Assembly (NCBI GenBank): GCA_029260985.1
Contig: JAJDCE010000125.1
Coordinates: 1-22,599 of the forward strand
Direction of reading: 5' to 3'
Length of the DNA stretch: 22,599 nucleotides
Source: Patescibacteria group bacterium
Lineage (GTDB): Bacteria; Patescibacteriota; Gracilibacteria; UM-FILTER-43-11
Shown here: positions 14,003 to 21,517 of the stretch, piece after piece
Layout of the letters: each line of letters starts with the position of its first letter
How positions within the stretch are numbered: the first letter of the stretch is position 1
Made by a program: the position numbers and the translations under genes
The notes under the pieces: model-generated
Told to the model about the DNA's origin: nothing
Seen by the model: only the letters and a program-made list of their open reading frames with translations
Database searches by the model: none

Positions 14003-14425
14003 CTAAAAATATAAGCTGGCGTAATACTGTTCATCTTCAATTTTTTTCCTTTTTTCTCTTATTTGTTTACTTTTTCCCCTCAGTTCATCCGATCTTGAGA
14101 TTGCTGCATCAATCATACCTCTAAGATGCTGCTTTAACTCCTCACTATCCACCGATCGTGCTTCGCTTGTCTCGTACGCTTTGTCAGATGCAACCCTATC
14201 ACGAGCCTTTCCCCTAGTTTCTCTTATTGTATTATAGGCTTGTACGATCAGATCTGTATAATGACTTGCATCCTTATCTTTGCAATAATCAGGATGACAT
14301 CGCAGTAACATTTGCTGATATGCCCTTCTAATTCTTTCATCAGTGGCATTCGGTTCAACTCCAAGAATCATGTAAGGCGGCATTTGTTCCAGATCTGCCA
14401 TATGCTGTTGGCGGGCTTTATTCAT
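14003..14425 (-). CDS. Small J-domain protein
   Basis: This 140-residue protein has a J domain near its N terminus (about residues 17-66: YMILGVEPNATDERIRRAYQ ... HPD at 44-46 ... AYNTI). It is followed by a charged helical tail rich in Arg, Lys and Glu. J domains stimulate the ATPase of DnaK/Hsp70. There is no Gly/Phe region, zinc-finger domain or DnaJ C-terminal domain, so this is not DnaJ itself but a co-chaperone-like protein of unknown client. The frame can be extended upstream to an ATG at 14479. That codon lies between the -35 and -10 of a consensus promoter and would not be on the mRNA, so ATG 14425 is chosen. Confidence 0.8.
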   Translation of the reverse strand: MNKARQQHMADLEQMPPYMILGVEPNATDERIRRAYQQMLLRCHPDYCKDKDASHYTDLIVQAYNTIRETRGKARDRVASDKAYETSEARSVDSEELKQHLRGMIDAAISRSDELRGKSKQIREKRKKIEDEQYYASLYF

Positions 14426-14461
14426 CGCTTTGTAATGATGTGATTGTAAATATAGTGATAT

Positions 14462-14490
14462 ATTATATAATTGATACATTATTTTGTCAA
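14462..14490 (-). promoter_or_regulatory. Consensus promoter of the J-domain gene
   Basis: On the minus strand, TTGACA (14490-14485) and TATAAT (14467-14462) are separated by exactly 17 bases, a perfect sigma-70-type promoter. Transcription should start near 14455, about 30 bases before the chosen ATG. It is the strongest promoter match in the window. Confidence 0.8.
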
Positions 14491-14506
14491 GTCAATTGAA
14501 ATACGT

Positions 14507-14529
14507 AAAAAAACCTATATTCTATATAG
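14507..14529 (-). terminator. Intrinsic terminator after maf
   Basis: On the minus strand CTATAT, a 3-base loop AGA, then ATATAG is followed by G and seven T residues. It starts 17 bases after the maf stop. The stem is AT-only apart from its end pair, so it is weak, but the position and T-run fit termination of the ctp-maf unit. Confidence 0.55.
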
Positions 14530-14545
14530 TTAAATGACTCAGAAT

Positions 14546-15121
14546 TTAGCCAATTTTACTAAAATAGGTTTTTAGCACATTAACCGGAAGCCCAACAACG
14601 TTCCAATAATCACCTTTTATTCTTGTTACCCACTTCCCCCCTTTCCCCTCAATGGTCATTGAGCCTGATCGATCTTTCCACTCTCCAGAATCCAGATAGG
14701 CTTCAAGATCTTCGTTGCTGAATTTCCTGAAATGCAGTCTGGTTTTATCAAATTCAACTAATTTTTGATTTGTCTCCTCTTTTACCAGGGCGATTCCTGA
14801 ATAAACATCGCAGTGGGAGCCGCAGTATTTTCGTATTGTTTTTTTAGCGTCTGCCCGGTTTCTGGGTTTAGTCGAAAGCGAGCCATCGCTAAGTACGACG
14901 AATGTATCGCAACCGAGTACCCAATCCTTCGGATAGTCTTTTGCAACCCGTTCAGCCTTTCTAAGTGCAATTCGTTTGGCGATCGTGTGATATTTTTTTA
15001 AGTTGCCCGCAGCTTTAGTTTCATTGATGTGGCTCGGGACGACCTTAAACTTTAGACCCATGTCCTTAAGGATTTTTTTTCGCTGTGGGCTCTTTGAGGC
15101 AAGAATAAGCTTTGTGAGCAT
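14546..15121 (-). CDS. maf: Maf-family nucleotide pyrophosphatase
   Basis: This 191-residue Maf protein hydrolyses non-canonical or modified nucleoside triphosphates (dTTP/UTP or m7GTP type) to monophosphates and is associated with division arrest in some bacteria. Family marks are LILASKSPQR (5-14), the GCDTFV block with Asp72, YSGIALV, and EWKDRSGSM...IEGKGGKWV leading to GDYWNVVGLPV. The usual SPRR is SPQR, and the usual AGAYxIQG block reads SGSMTIEG; the second change is near the substrate pocket and makes the specificity uncertain. It starts 5 bases after the stop of the S41 protease gene and is followed by a terminator, so the two form one transcription unit. Confidence 0.92.
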   Translation of the reverse strand: MLTKLILASKSPQRKKILKDMGLKFKVVPSHINETKAAGNLKKYHTIAKRIALRKAERVAKDYPKDWVLGCDTFVVLSDGSLSTKPRNRADAKKTIRKYCGSHCDVYSGIALVKEETNQKLVEFDKTRLHFRKFSNEDLEAYLDSGEWKDRSGSMTIEGKGGKWVTRIKGDYWNVVGLPVNVLKTYFSKIG

Positions 15122-15126
15122 AAGAA

Positions 15127-16824
15127 CTATTTGATTAATTTCTTTAGCTCCAGAATAGCTCGGTCTAGTTGGCGGTCTTCGTTTTCCGCTCCACCTTGCT
15201 TAATCTCAATGTTCGGAGTGATCCCGTTTCCATTAATGCTCTTACCATAAGGCGTAAGCCATTTCGCGACCGTTAATTTTAGACTAGAGTCATCACCAAA
15301 GTAATTAACTTCCTGAACGGTTCCTTTGCCAAACGTCGTTTCACCAATGACCGGTGCCCCTCTGACTTCCTGCAGTGCGCCGGCTACAATTTCTGATGCT
15401 GAAGCGCTCCCTTTGTTTACTAAAACTACAATCGGCAGGTCTTTTAACACGCCTTCTCCTGAGGTGTTTTGGGTTAGGTTGAAATAATTATACTTTATCT
15501 GAACAGCTGGAGATTCATTTGGAAGTAAATGACCGAGCATTTTGATGGCAACATCCAGCAGGCCTCCGGGATTATTTCTCATATCGAGGACTACCCCTTT
15601 AATTTTAGAATTATTTGAGATAATTTCGACAATTTCACGGAATTCACCACTGGCAATTTGGTTAAAATTGATCAGCTTAATATGCATAATATTCCCGCTT
15701 CCGATCACTTCGTATTCGGTTGAATTGACATTGATTACTCCCCTGGTTACAGGAATGATTACTTTTCTCCCATTTCTCAGGAAGGTTAATTTTACTATTG
15801 TACCTTTTGGCCCTTTAATCTTATTCACCACATCGTGCAATGGCTCACCTTCAGCGTTGTAGTCGTCTACTTTTAAAATAATATCTCCCGCTTCAACTCC
15901 TGCCTTTTCAGCCGGACTCCCCTGAATAGGTGAAACGATGATGACATTTTCATTCTCATCCACGGCGACGAAAGCCCCGATTCCTTCAAAAGAACCATCG
16001 ATGATATCGTTAAAATTCTGATTTTCGGTTTGATCAAAGTAGACTGAGTAAGGGTCGTCAAGAGTTTCAATCATCGCCTTGATGGCTTTGTTTGAGAGTT
16101 CTTTGTCGTCTAACTCATCGCGATCAACAAAGTTTGATTTAATGAGATCCCACGAATTGATAATCTTCTGAAGTCCTAAGTCGAAGCTGGTCATGCCTAT
16201 GCTCATTCCAGGGTCTCTAAGATCCACCAAATCCATTTTATAAATCATATGGGCTGCTTTGGCTCGCGTTACCCTTTTATATAACCCAAAAAAATCGGAC
16301 TTTTCCGGGCTCACCACTCCTAATGAAATAGATCTCATCACAATGGCCTGAGAACGCTTGTTTCTTTTTACATCTTTATAAGGAATCGAACCGACGTATT
16401 CCCGTGGAATAGGAATCCCTCTGGAATGATAAAGAAGCTCCAGTGCGTTTAGGATCGTCAGTTTTTGATAAGGATTAATCTTCTCCTCTTTATTAAAGAG
16501 GATTCCTAATTTAATTGCTTCTTTAAAATAAGGGGCATACCAGGCGTTATTTGAAGTATCTGTAAAAGGCAAGGTTACCCTTGGGGCTGGTTCAAATTTT
16601 GGACTGTTTAGCAGCACAAGGTATTTGATAAATTCTGCCTTCGAGATCAGAATATCCGGTTTAAATAATTTGCTATTCTGGAATACATCATTTCTTCTCA
16701 GATACTCTACTGCGTAAAAATAAGGAGAATTCTGAGCAATATCATCATACGCGGACACTCCCGTGCTAAAGATTAGAATGCTGATGATTAGTGATGCGAG
16801 GACTGCCTTCATTTTGTTAAACAT
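15127..16824 (-). CDS. SLH-PDZ-S41 C-terminal processing protease
   Basis: This 565-residue exported serine protease has a signal peptide (about 1-25, ending VSA before YDD). About three SLH-like repeats follow (roughly 27-200; repeat marks FTDTSNNAWYAPYFKEAIKLG and YKDVKRNKRSQAIVMRSISLG). Next comes the Ctp helical part with DDPYSVYF, a PDZ domain (about 278-345, GIGAFV ... AGVEAGDIILKV) and the S41 catalytic domain. The nucleophile is probably Ser475 in GSASASE, and the lysine is Lys500 in FGKGTVQ. The spacing of 25 residues equals that of E. coli Prc. SLH repeats normally bind cell-wall polymers, so the protease is probably anchored to the envelope or S-layer. The start could also be the Met four codons later. 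It heads an operon with maf. Confidence 0.94.
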   Translation of the reverse strand: MFNKMKAVLASLIISILIFSTGVSAYDDIAQNSPYFYAVEYLRRNDVFQNSKLFKPDILISKAEFIKYLVLLNSPKFEPAPRVTLPFTDTSNNAWYAPYFKEAIKLGILFNKEEKINPYQKLTILNALELLYHSRGIPIPREYVGSIPYKDVKRNKRSQAIVMRSISLGVVSPEKSDFFGLYKRVTRAKAAHMIYKMDLVDLRDPGMSIGMTSFDLGLQKIINSWDLIKSNFVDRDELDDKELSNKAIKAMIETLDDPYSVYFDQTENQNFNDIIDGSFEGIGAFVAVDENENVIIVSPIQGSPAEKAGVEAGDIILKVDDYNAEGEPLHDVVNKIKGPKGTIVKLTFLRNGRKVIIPVTRGVINVNSTEYEVIGSGNIMHIKLINFNQIASGEFREIVEIISNNSKIKGVVLDMRNNPGGLLDVAIKMLGHLLPNESPAVQIKYNYFNLTQNTSGEGVLKDLPIVVLVNKGSASASEIVAGALQEVRGAPVIGETTFGKGTVQEVNYFGDDSSLKLTVAKWLTPYGKSINGNGITPNIEIKQGGAENEDRQLDRAILELKKLIK

Positions 16825-16892
16825 GATTCAGTTTTAGAGATTAAATTGTCTTTTTTTTGCACCCAAATAAAGAGTGATTTAAGCGCTGTAGA

Positions 16893-16921
16893 ACTTTAAC
16901 GCTTCACTCACTAAAAGTCAA
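16893..16921 (-). promoter_or_regulatory. Promoter of the ctp-maf operon
   Basis: On the minus strand, TTGACT (16921-16916) and TAAAGT (16898-16893) are 17 bases apart. The leader to the ATG at 16824 would be about 60 bases, the longest inferred in the window together with that of the gene at 21886-22287. It contains an A8 run but no Shine-Dalgarno sequence. Confidence 0.5.
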
Positions 16922-16940
16922 AAGGTTGGCGTAGTCTGAA

Positions 16941-18191
16941 TTACCCCAATATACCAGGGACCGGAAATTTCACGCACATCGTTTTTACCTCCTCTTTAAT
17001 TTTAAGAAGTTCGGTTTCATTCTCATGGTTTTGAATCGTTCGATCAATCCAATCGGCAATTCTTTCCATTTCAGGCTCTTTCATACCTCGTGTAGTCACA
17101 GCTGGTGTGCCAAGCCTGATTCCTGAAGGGTCAAATGGCGAACGAGGGTCATCAGGGATCGTATTCTTATTTAGCGTAATTCCCACTTTATCCAGCGCTA
17201 CCTGAGCTTCTTTCCCTGGGATATTTTTACTGGTCAGGTCCGCAAGGATCAAATGTGTATCCGTACCATCAGAAATAAGCTTGAATCCTCTTTTCATCAT
17301 CGCATCGGCTAAATACTCAGCATTCTTTTTTACCTGCATAGCGTATTCTTTGAATTCCGGCTGAAGTGCTTCTTTGAAAGCGATGGCTTTGCCAGCGATC
17401 GTGTGTTCGTGTGGTCCACCCTGCAAGCCTGGGAATACTGCTCTGTCAATCGCCTTAGCGTGCTTTTCTTTGCAAAGAATTATAGCTCCTCTTGGACCGC
17501 GAAGAGTCTTGTGAGTGGTGGTCATGACCACATCAAAATATGGCACAGGTGATTCTAAAGCACCACCCGCCACCAAACCTGCTGTGTGTGAAATGTCTGC
17601 CATTGTTAAGGCGCCAACTTCATCTGCAATTTCTTTGAATTTCTTCCACTCGATGTCTCGTGGATAGGCCGTGAAGCCCGCTACAATCATCTTAGGCTTA
17701 TGCTCTAGTGCGAGTCGCCGCACTTCTTCCATATCAATTTTACCCGTTTCTTTATTTACACCGTATTGTATGAAATTGTAGGCTTTCCCGGAAAAGGCGA
17801 TGGGGAGCCCGTGGGTGATGTGTCCTCCATGATCGAGCTTTAAACCCATCACGGTGTCGCCGAATTCTAAAAGCGCGAAATAGATAGCGGTATTAGCAGG
17901 AGATCCTGAATAAGGCTGAACGTTTGCGTGTTCTGCTCCAAATAACTCTTTGGCTCTGTCGATAGCCATGTTTTCGATGACATCAATATTTTCCTGCCCA
18001 CCGTAGTATCTTTTCCCAGGGTATCCTTCCGAATACTTATTGGTTAAAATCGAACCGCATGCCTCCATCACTGCAGCTGAGGTATAGTTTTCTGACGGAA
18101 TCAGTTCAATGCCTTCCCGCTGTCTCTTTTCTTCGGCTAAAATAGATTCCAAAATTTGTGGATCTTCTTGTTTTATGGATTCATAATTCAT
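16941..18191 (-). CDS. glyA: Serine hydroxymethyltransferase
   Basis: This 416-residue PLP enzyme converts serine and tetrahydrofolate to glycine and 5,10-methylene-THF. Visible marks are ELIPSENYTS near the N terminus, NKYSEGYPGKRYYGG, the cofactor region ADISHTAGLVAGG, and TTTHKTLRGPRG with the PLP-binding Lys228 (Lys229 in E. coli). The C-terminal block is IRLGTPAVTTRGM. Length and start (MNYESIKQ) fit the family. An ATG 39 bases upstream (18230) would add 13 residues and overlap the preceding stop, and is less likely. It follows the 5-formyl-THF cyclo-ligase gene by 29 bases, a functional pair: the ligase removes 5-formyl-THF, a by-product and inhibitor of this enzyme. Confidence 0.96.
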   Translation of the reverse strand: MNYESIKQEDPQILESILAEEKRQREGIELIPSENYTSAAVMEACGSILTNKYSEGYPGKRYYGGQENIDVIENMAIDRAKELFGAEHANVQPYSGSPANTAIYFALLEFGDTVMGLKLDHGGHITHGLPIAFSGKAYNFIQYGVNKETGKIDMEEVRRLALEHKPKMIVAGFTAYPRDIEWKKFKEIADEVGALTMADISHTAGLVAGGALESPVPYFDVVMTTTHKTLRGPRGAIILCKEKHAKAIDRAVFPGLQGGPHEHTIAGKAIAFKEALQPEFKEYAMQVKKNAEYLADAMMKRGFKLISDGTDTHLILADLTSKNIPGKEAQVALDKVGITLNKNTIPDDPRSPFDPSGIRLGTPAVTTRGMKEPEMERIADWIDRTIQNHENETELLKIKEEVKTMCVKFPVPGILG

Positions 18192-18220
18192 AGAGCAACA
18201 GTTATGAAATATTTTAATTT

Positions 18221-18784
18221 CTAACGACATTGATACACCGACTGATCGGTTACGATGATATCAACAGGTTCATCATAATTCTCTTTCGGGATCGAATCAA
18301 GAACTTGTTCCTCGTAAGCCAGCACAACTTTCAACTTGCCCTTCTGCTTCTGAAGGTAGCGATCATAATACCCTTTTCCCATTCCTAATCGATTACCTTT
18401 TCGGTCAAATCCAACGCCAGGAATTACAATGAGCTCAACTGCGTTGTCATAGACACTGCTTGCTTCAATACCTGTCGGCTCAGGTACCTTTTCGAAGCCT
18501 GTTTTTAGGTCTAATGGTGATTTAATCGGAATGGCCTGGAATTTAGACTTACCATCGACTACAGGTAGGTAAAGCTGTTTAGAGTTTATATATTTATCGA
18601 TGAGCGCTGTAGTGTCTACTTCGCCGTTCACGGAATAATAAAAAAGGATGTGCTGGGCGTCCTTAAATACTTCCAACTGTTCCAGTTGGCAACTGATTCT
18701 CTTATTTTTTTCGGCTCGTTGTTTATCAGGTAGCTGACTTCTCCATTTGAGCAATTTCTGACGAATTTTAACTTTATCTTTCAT
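18221..18784 (-). CDS. 5-formyltetrahydrofolate cyclo-ligase
   Basis: This 187-residue enzyme uses ATP to convert 5-formyl-THF to 5,10-methenyl-THF. The family signature is IPGVGFDRKGNRLGMGKGYY, near residues 128-147, with FYYSVNGEVDT for the nucleotide/substrate side. The frame continues upstream to a TTG inside the GTGGGTCAAA repeats, which would add MTHGLTHN. Because those eight residues are pure repeat translation, ATG 18784 is taken. It probably forms an operon with glyA, 29 bases downstream. The upstream gap to dnaX is filled by repeats, so whether dnaX belongs to the same transcript is open. Confidence 0.92.
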   Translation of the reverse strand: MKDKVKIRQKLLKWRSQLPDKQRAEKNKRISCQLEQLEVFKDAQHILFYYSVNGEVDTTALIDKYINSKQLYLPVVDGKSKFQAIPIKSPLDLKTGFEKVPEPTGIEASSVYDNAVELIVIPGVGFDRKGNRLGMGKGYYDRYLQKQKGKLKVVLAYEEQVLDSIPKENYDEPVDIIVTDQSVYQCR

Positions 18785-18787
18785 ATT

Positions 18788-18841
18788 GTGGGTCAAACCG
18801 TGGGTCAAACCTGCCTGCCGGCAGGCAGGTCGTGGGTCAAA
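18788..18841. repeat. Palindrome flanked by GTGGGTCAAA direct repeats
   Basis: Three exact copies of GTGGGTCAAA lie at 18788-18797, 18800-18809 and 18832-18841. Between copies 2 and 3 is a perfect 22-bp palindrome (18809-18830) with arms ACCTGCCTGCC and GGCAGGCAGGT. Palindromes with this CCTGCC/GGCAGG core are common dispersed elements in CPR genomes, as I recall. As RNA it would form a very stable hairpin just before the cyclo-ligase start and could act as a terminator of dnaX. Confidence 0.85.
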
Positions 18842-18862
18842 TCGTTGCTCGTAACTACAATA

Positions 18863-18904
18863 TGATCTACAAAGCGAAGCGATGATCCACCACCTGATCT
18901 ACAA
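18863..18904. repeat. TGATCTACAA direct repeats after dnaX
   Basis: TGATCTACAA occurs at 18863-18872 and again at 18895-18904, with a diverged TGATCCACCA between them. Together with the neighbouring palindrome and GTGGGTCAAA copies, repeats occupy nearly the whole gap between dnaX and the cyclo-ligase gene. Confidence 0.6.
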
Positions 18905-18911
18905 TCTGAAA

Positions 18912-20390
18912 TTATCCTCCAAAGACTTCCTTTGCCATCTCTATTACCGACGGATCCTCAATTTTTTCCTCGTCTGTAGATTCCTTTTTAGCCACCGGTT
19001 TTAAGTCGATCTTTTTTACTTCTGCTTTCAAAGTTGGTTTGATTTTTAGTACAGCATCAAAGGCGGCAATGATCTGAGCCTGATTGGTGGAACTCATTAC
19101 CTTATCCATAAAAGTACTGGATTTAAAGAACATCGTTAGCACTCCGCCTTCAAAGCTAACCGGTTCTCCATCCATGAATGACATTTTAATGAACGGGGTT
19201 TCGATGTGATCAACGATTCGCTGCCAGTTTGTCCTTATTTTTTCGAAAGTAACGTCTGAGACCACTGTTTCCTCATTTGCTTTCTTATTCGGTTCCATTA
19301 AATCACTCAGTGACTCTTCCTGTACCGGTTCCTTAGCCGCTCCTTCGGATGTGGCTGCATTTGAAACACCCCCTTTCCCTTCGTACTCACAAGCCTTTAT
19401 TACTGCGATTTCAAGTGGCAGCTGAGGAATATGAGCCTGGTTGATCTGAAGCTTCGCCTCAGAGAAGATATCGATGAACTTTACGGTAGAGCTGACATCT
19501 TGCTTCTCCTGAATTCCTAAAAGCATCTGTTCCCGCAAATAACTCACGAGTTCGCTGCAAAATTGTTTTAGGTTCTGACCTTGGCTATTGACCTGGTTTA
19601 AAATTTCAATGGCTTTTAGGCTTTCTTTCTCAAGTAAGGCTTTGTAAAAGGACTCTATCAGCATGTGCCCTGTGATTCCCAGATTGTTTATCACTTCCTG
19701 GTAAATCACCGAGCCATCCATATTCATCTGTTCAAAAAGGCCTATAGCGTCTCTGAGTCCTCCGGCCGATAGCTTTGCAATCAACTCCAAAGCATCCGGT
19801 TCGGCGTGAACTTCTTCCTCTTTACCTATGGTTGTGAGCCTTTCGACGATGTCCTGCTGAGTGATTCGTTTGAAATTAAACTGCTGACACCTTGAGATTA
19901 TGGTTTCCGGAATTTTATGCGCTTCGGTTGTGGCGAGAATAAAAAAAGCATGCTCTGGTGGTTCTTCAAGTGTTTTAAGAAGAGCATTGAAGGCTTCTTT
20001 GGTCAGCATATGCACCTCATCTATAATGTAGACTTTTACACTCCCTTGAGTGGGTGCGAACAATATTTTTTCCCTGAGTTCTCTGATCTCATCAATTCCA
20101 CGATTACTGGCGGCATCAATTTCAATAAGGTCTACTAATCTACTGCTTAAAATTGCTTTGCAATTATCACATTCATCACAGGGTTCGACTCCGTCCATTC
20201 GATTTGTACAATTCATGCTTTTGGCGATGATCCTGGCCAAAGAAGTTTTACCCGTTCCACGAGGACCGCAAAAAAGATAGGCATGTGTTAGGGCATCCCG
20301 TTTAATGGCATTAACTAGCGTTGTTGTAATATGTGATTGGCCAACAATTGAGTTGAAATTCTGGGGCCGGTATTTTAAATAGAGTGACAT
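18912..20390 (-). CDS. dnaX: DNA polymerase III gamma/tau subunit
   Basis: This 492-residue clamp-loader ATPase opens the sliding clamp for chromosome replication. Walker A is GPRGTGKT (42-49). The zinc site is formed by Cys61, Cys71, Cys74 and Cys77, Walker B is IIDEVH (122-127), and sensor 1/arginine finger is SRC (166-168). The lid and collar domains follow. After residue about 340 comes a charged linker and a short tau-like C-terminal domain (about 375-460). The protein is shorter than E. coli tau (643) but longer than gamma. I saw no obvious slippery A-run with a frameshift. The start MSLYLKYRPQNF is canonical. A 7-bp array occupies its upstream region and contains a possible TATAAA. Confidence 0.96.
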   Translation of the reverse strand: MSLYLKYRPQNFNSIVGQSHITTTLVNAIKRDALTHAYLFCGPRGTGKTSLARIIAKSMNCTNRMDGVEPCDECDNCKAILSSRLVDLIEIDAASNRGIDEIRELREKILFAPTQGSVKVYIIDEVHMLTKEAFNALLKTLEEPPEHAFFILATTEAHKIPETIISRCQQFNFKRITQQDIVERLTTIGKEEEVHAEPDALELIAKLSAGGLRDAIGLFEQMNMDGSVIYQEVINNLGITGHMLIESFYKALLEKESLKAIEILNQVNSQGQNLKQFCSELVSYLREQMLLGIQEKQDVSSTVKFIDIFSEAKLQINQAHIPQLPLEIAVIKACEYEGKGGVSNAATSEGAAKEPVQEESLSDLMEPNKKANEETVVSDVTFEKIRTNWQRIVDHIETPFIKMSFMDGEPVSFEGGVLTMFFKSSTFMDKVMSSTNQAQIIAAFDAVLKIKPTLKAEVKKIDLKPVAKKESTDEEKIEDPSVIEMAKEVFGG

Positions 20391-20395
20391 TCTTC

Positions 20396-20479
20396 TAGTT
20401 CGTAGTTAGGAGTTAGGAGCTTGTAGTTTAGCACTTACCATTTATAGCTTACAGCTTACGGCTTAAAACTTAGGACTTT
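20396..20479. repeat. Twelve-unit degenerate 7-bp array
   Basis: Twelve consecutive heptamers can be aligned without gaps, beginning TAGTTCG, TAGTTAG, GAGTTAG and drifting to TAGCTTA, CAGCTTA, CGGCTTA, AAACTTA. Positions 4-7 are best kept (YTTA). Unlike the arrays at 12.6 and 10.65 kb it is not an inverted pair. Confidence 0.75.
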
Positions 20480-20496
20480 CAGATTATCAAATTAAC

Positions 20497-20525
20497 TTTA
20501 GAATGACAATTAGGTTTGCTAAAAT
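20497..20525 (+). promoter_or_regulatory. Extended -10 promoter of the DsbA-like gene
   Basis: TTTAGA at 20497-20502, 17 bases, then TAAAAT at 20520-20525, with TG one base before the -10. The ATG at 20556 is 30 bases beyond the -10; the leader has no Shine-Dalgarno sequence. Confidence 0.6.
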
Positions 20526-20555
20526 AGCTAGGCACTCATTTCTTAATCTCTGATC

Positions 20556-21116
20556 ATGAAAACACTCTTAAAACTTTTTACCTTAACAGTTGCCTTAACT
20601 GCTTTATCCGCTTGTACGCCAACTGACACGGCCCCCCCTGCCTTGCTTGGGAGTCCCGATGCGCCTATTTTAATCGAGGAGTTCTCAGACTTTGAGTGTC
20701 CTGCCTGTGCTCAGGTTAGCCCTCAGCTTGAAGATGTGGTTAAGCGAAATGCCGATAAGGTGCGGATGGAATACCATCACTATCCCCTTCCGTATCATAA
20801 GTACGCCTTTAAAGCGGCAGAGGCTTCTGAATGCGCTAATGATCAGGACAAATTCTGGGAATACTCAGCAGCTCTTTTTAGGAATCAAAAGAATTTAACT
20901 CAGGATAACCTCATTAAACTCGCCACTAACCTGAAACTTGATGAGGCAACATTTACCGAGTGTCTGAATAGTGGGAAAAAAGCGGGTGATGTGAAATCTG
21001 ACCTTTACGAAGGGCGTCGTCGTCAGGTAAGTTATACTCCTTCAATCTTTGTAAACGGAGAGATCGTAAAATTCACTACTCCTGAACAATTCGAAGGTTT
21101 TCTGAATAGCCTCTAG
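20556..21116 (+). CDS. DsbA-like thioredoxin-fold lipoprotein
   Basis: This 186-residue exported thiol-disulphide oxidoreductase has a lipoprotein signal peptide with lipobox LSAC (Cys20), so it is probably lipid-anchored outside the membrane. The active site is Cys48-Pro-Ala-Cys51 (SDFECPACAQ). A helical insertion follows, and the cis-proline loop is YTPSIFVNG (Pro162). It belongs to the DsbA/thioredoxin-4 type (BdbD-like) and should form or shuffle disulphides in exported proteins. Possible clients in this window are pilin-like protein 2 with four outer cysteines and the orphan membrane protein with a two-cysteine loop. No DsbB or VKOR partner is in the window. A small gene follows 8 bases later. 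Confidence 0.93.
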   Translation: MKTLLKLFTLTVALTALSACTPTDTAPPALLGSPDAPILIEEFSDFECPACAQVSPQLEDVVKRNADKVRMEYHHYPLPYHKYAFKAAEASECANDQDKFWEYSAALFRNQKNLTQDNLIKLATNLKLDEATFTECLNSGKKAGDVKSDLYEGRRRQVSYTPSIFVNGEIVKFTTPEQFEGFLNSL

Positions 21117-21124
21117 ATCACATT

Positions 21125-21454
21125 ATGATAGATGCCCTACCTACCCAAACCGCTGAAGCGATTGAAGTGCCTGATCGTTGGGACTCTTGTACTCTTTTAA
21201 AGGTACAGCCTAACGAGGTTTTTGACATGAATCACCTTTTAGGCGCTTATGAGGATATTGAATACATGGGTCAGGGCGTTATTTTGCTCCGAAATGAAAA
21301 CGTCGATTCTAATCTGGGTAAAGTACTCACTCAGATTAAGTCTGACTTTCCACATATTGAAATTGTTTTTGACGATAACCCCCTTAAAGATATCAAACGT
21401 CGGATAAGACGCAGAGTTGATGGCTTACTCAGAAGTGTAGGCGTTTTGTCATAA
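21125..21454 (+). CDS. Conserved-looking small protein, unknown function
   Basis: This 109-residue soluble protein has no signal peptide or membrane segment. The middle (residues 40-85) alternates strands and helices (EDIEYMGQGVILLRNE, then a helix and IEIVFDD), ending in a basic helix (DIKRRIRRRVDGLLRSV). I do not recognise the family. It starts 8 bases after the DsbA-like stop, so the two are probably co-transcribed. The ATG has no Shine-Dalgarno sequence, as elsewhere in the window. An alternative Met at residue 35 would cut the protein by a third and is less likely. Confidence 0.7.
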   Translation: MIDALPTQTAEAIEVPDRWDSCTLLKVQPNEVFDMNHLLGAYEDIEYMGQGVILLRNENVDSNLGKVLTQIKSDFPHIEIVFDDNPLKDIKRRIRRRVDGLLRSVGVLS

Positions 21455-21460
21455 TTGGAA

Positions 21461-21488
21461 TTGCCATTTATTCAAAAGTATGTAAAAT
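21461..21488 (+). promoter_or_regulatory. Promoter of the gene at 21518
   Basis: TTGCCA at 21461-21466 and TAAAAT at 21483-21488 are 16 bases apart. A second candidate -10, TATAAA at 21501-21506, lies 11 bases before the ATG. Between it and the ATG is a C-rich CCCCCCTCC, the complement of a Shine-Dalgarno sequence rather than one. Confidence 0.5.
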
Positions 21489-21517
21489 AACATTCTAACT
21501 TATAAAGCCCCCCTCCT

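Larger units (their letters stand above)
20391..20555. other. Divergent intergenic region between dnaX and the DsbA-like gene
   Basis: No coding frame was found here. The region holds a 12-unit 7-bp array (20396-20479) followed by the promoter of the DsbA-like gene (20497-20525). Promoter elements for dnaX must lie inside the array; TATAAA on the minus strand around 20446-20441 is a weak candidate. Confidence 0.6.

Noticed and set aside
18788..18841. CRISPR array
   Set aside because: The repeated unit is only 10 bases, spacing is irregular (12 and 32 bases), and no cas gene is present.
18912..20390. Programmed frameshift in dnaX giving a gamma form
   Set aside because: I found no long A-run with a downstream stem-loop at the expected place; the single long frame explains the gene.
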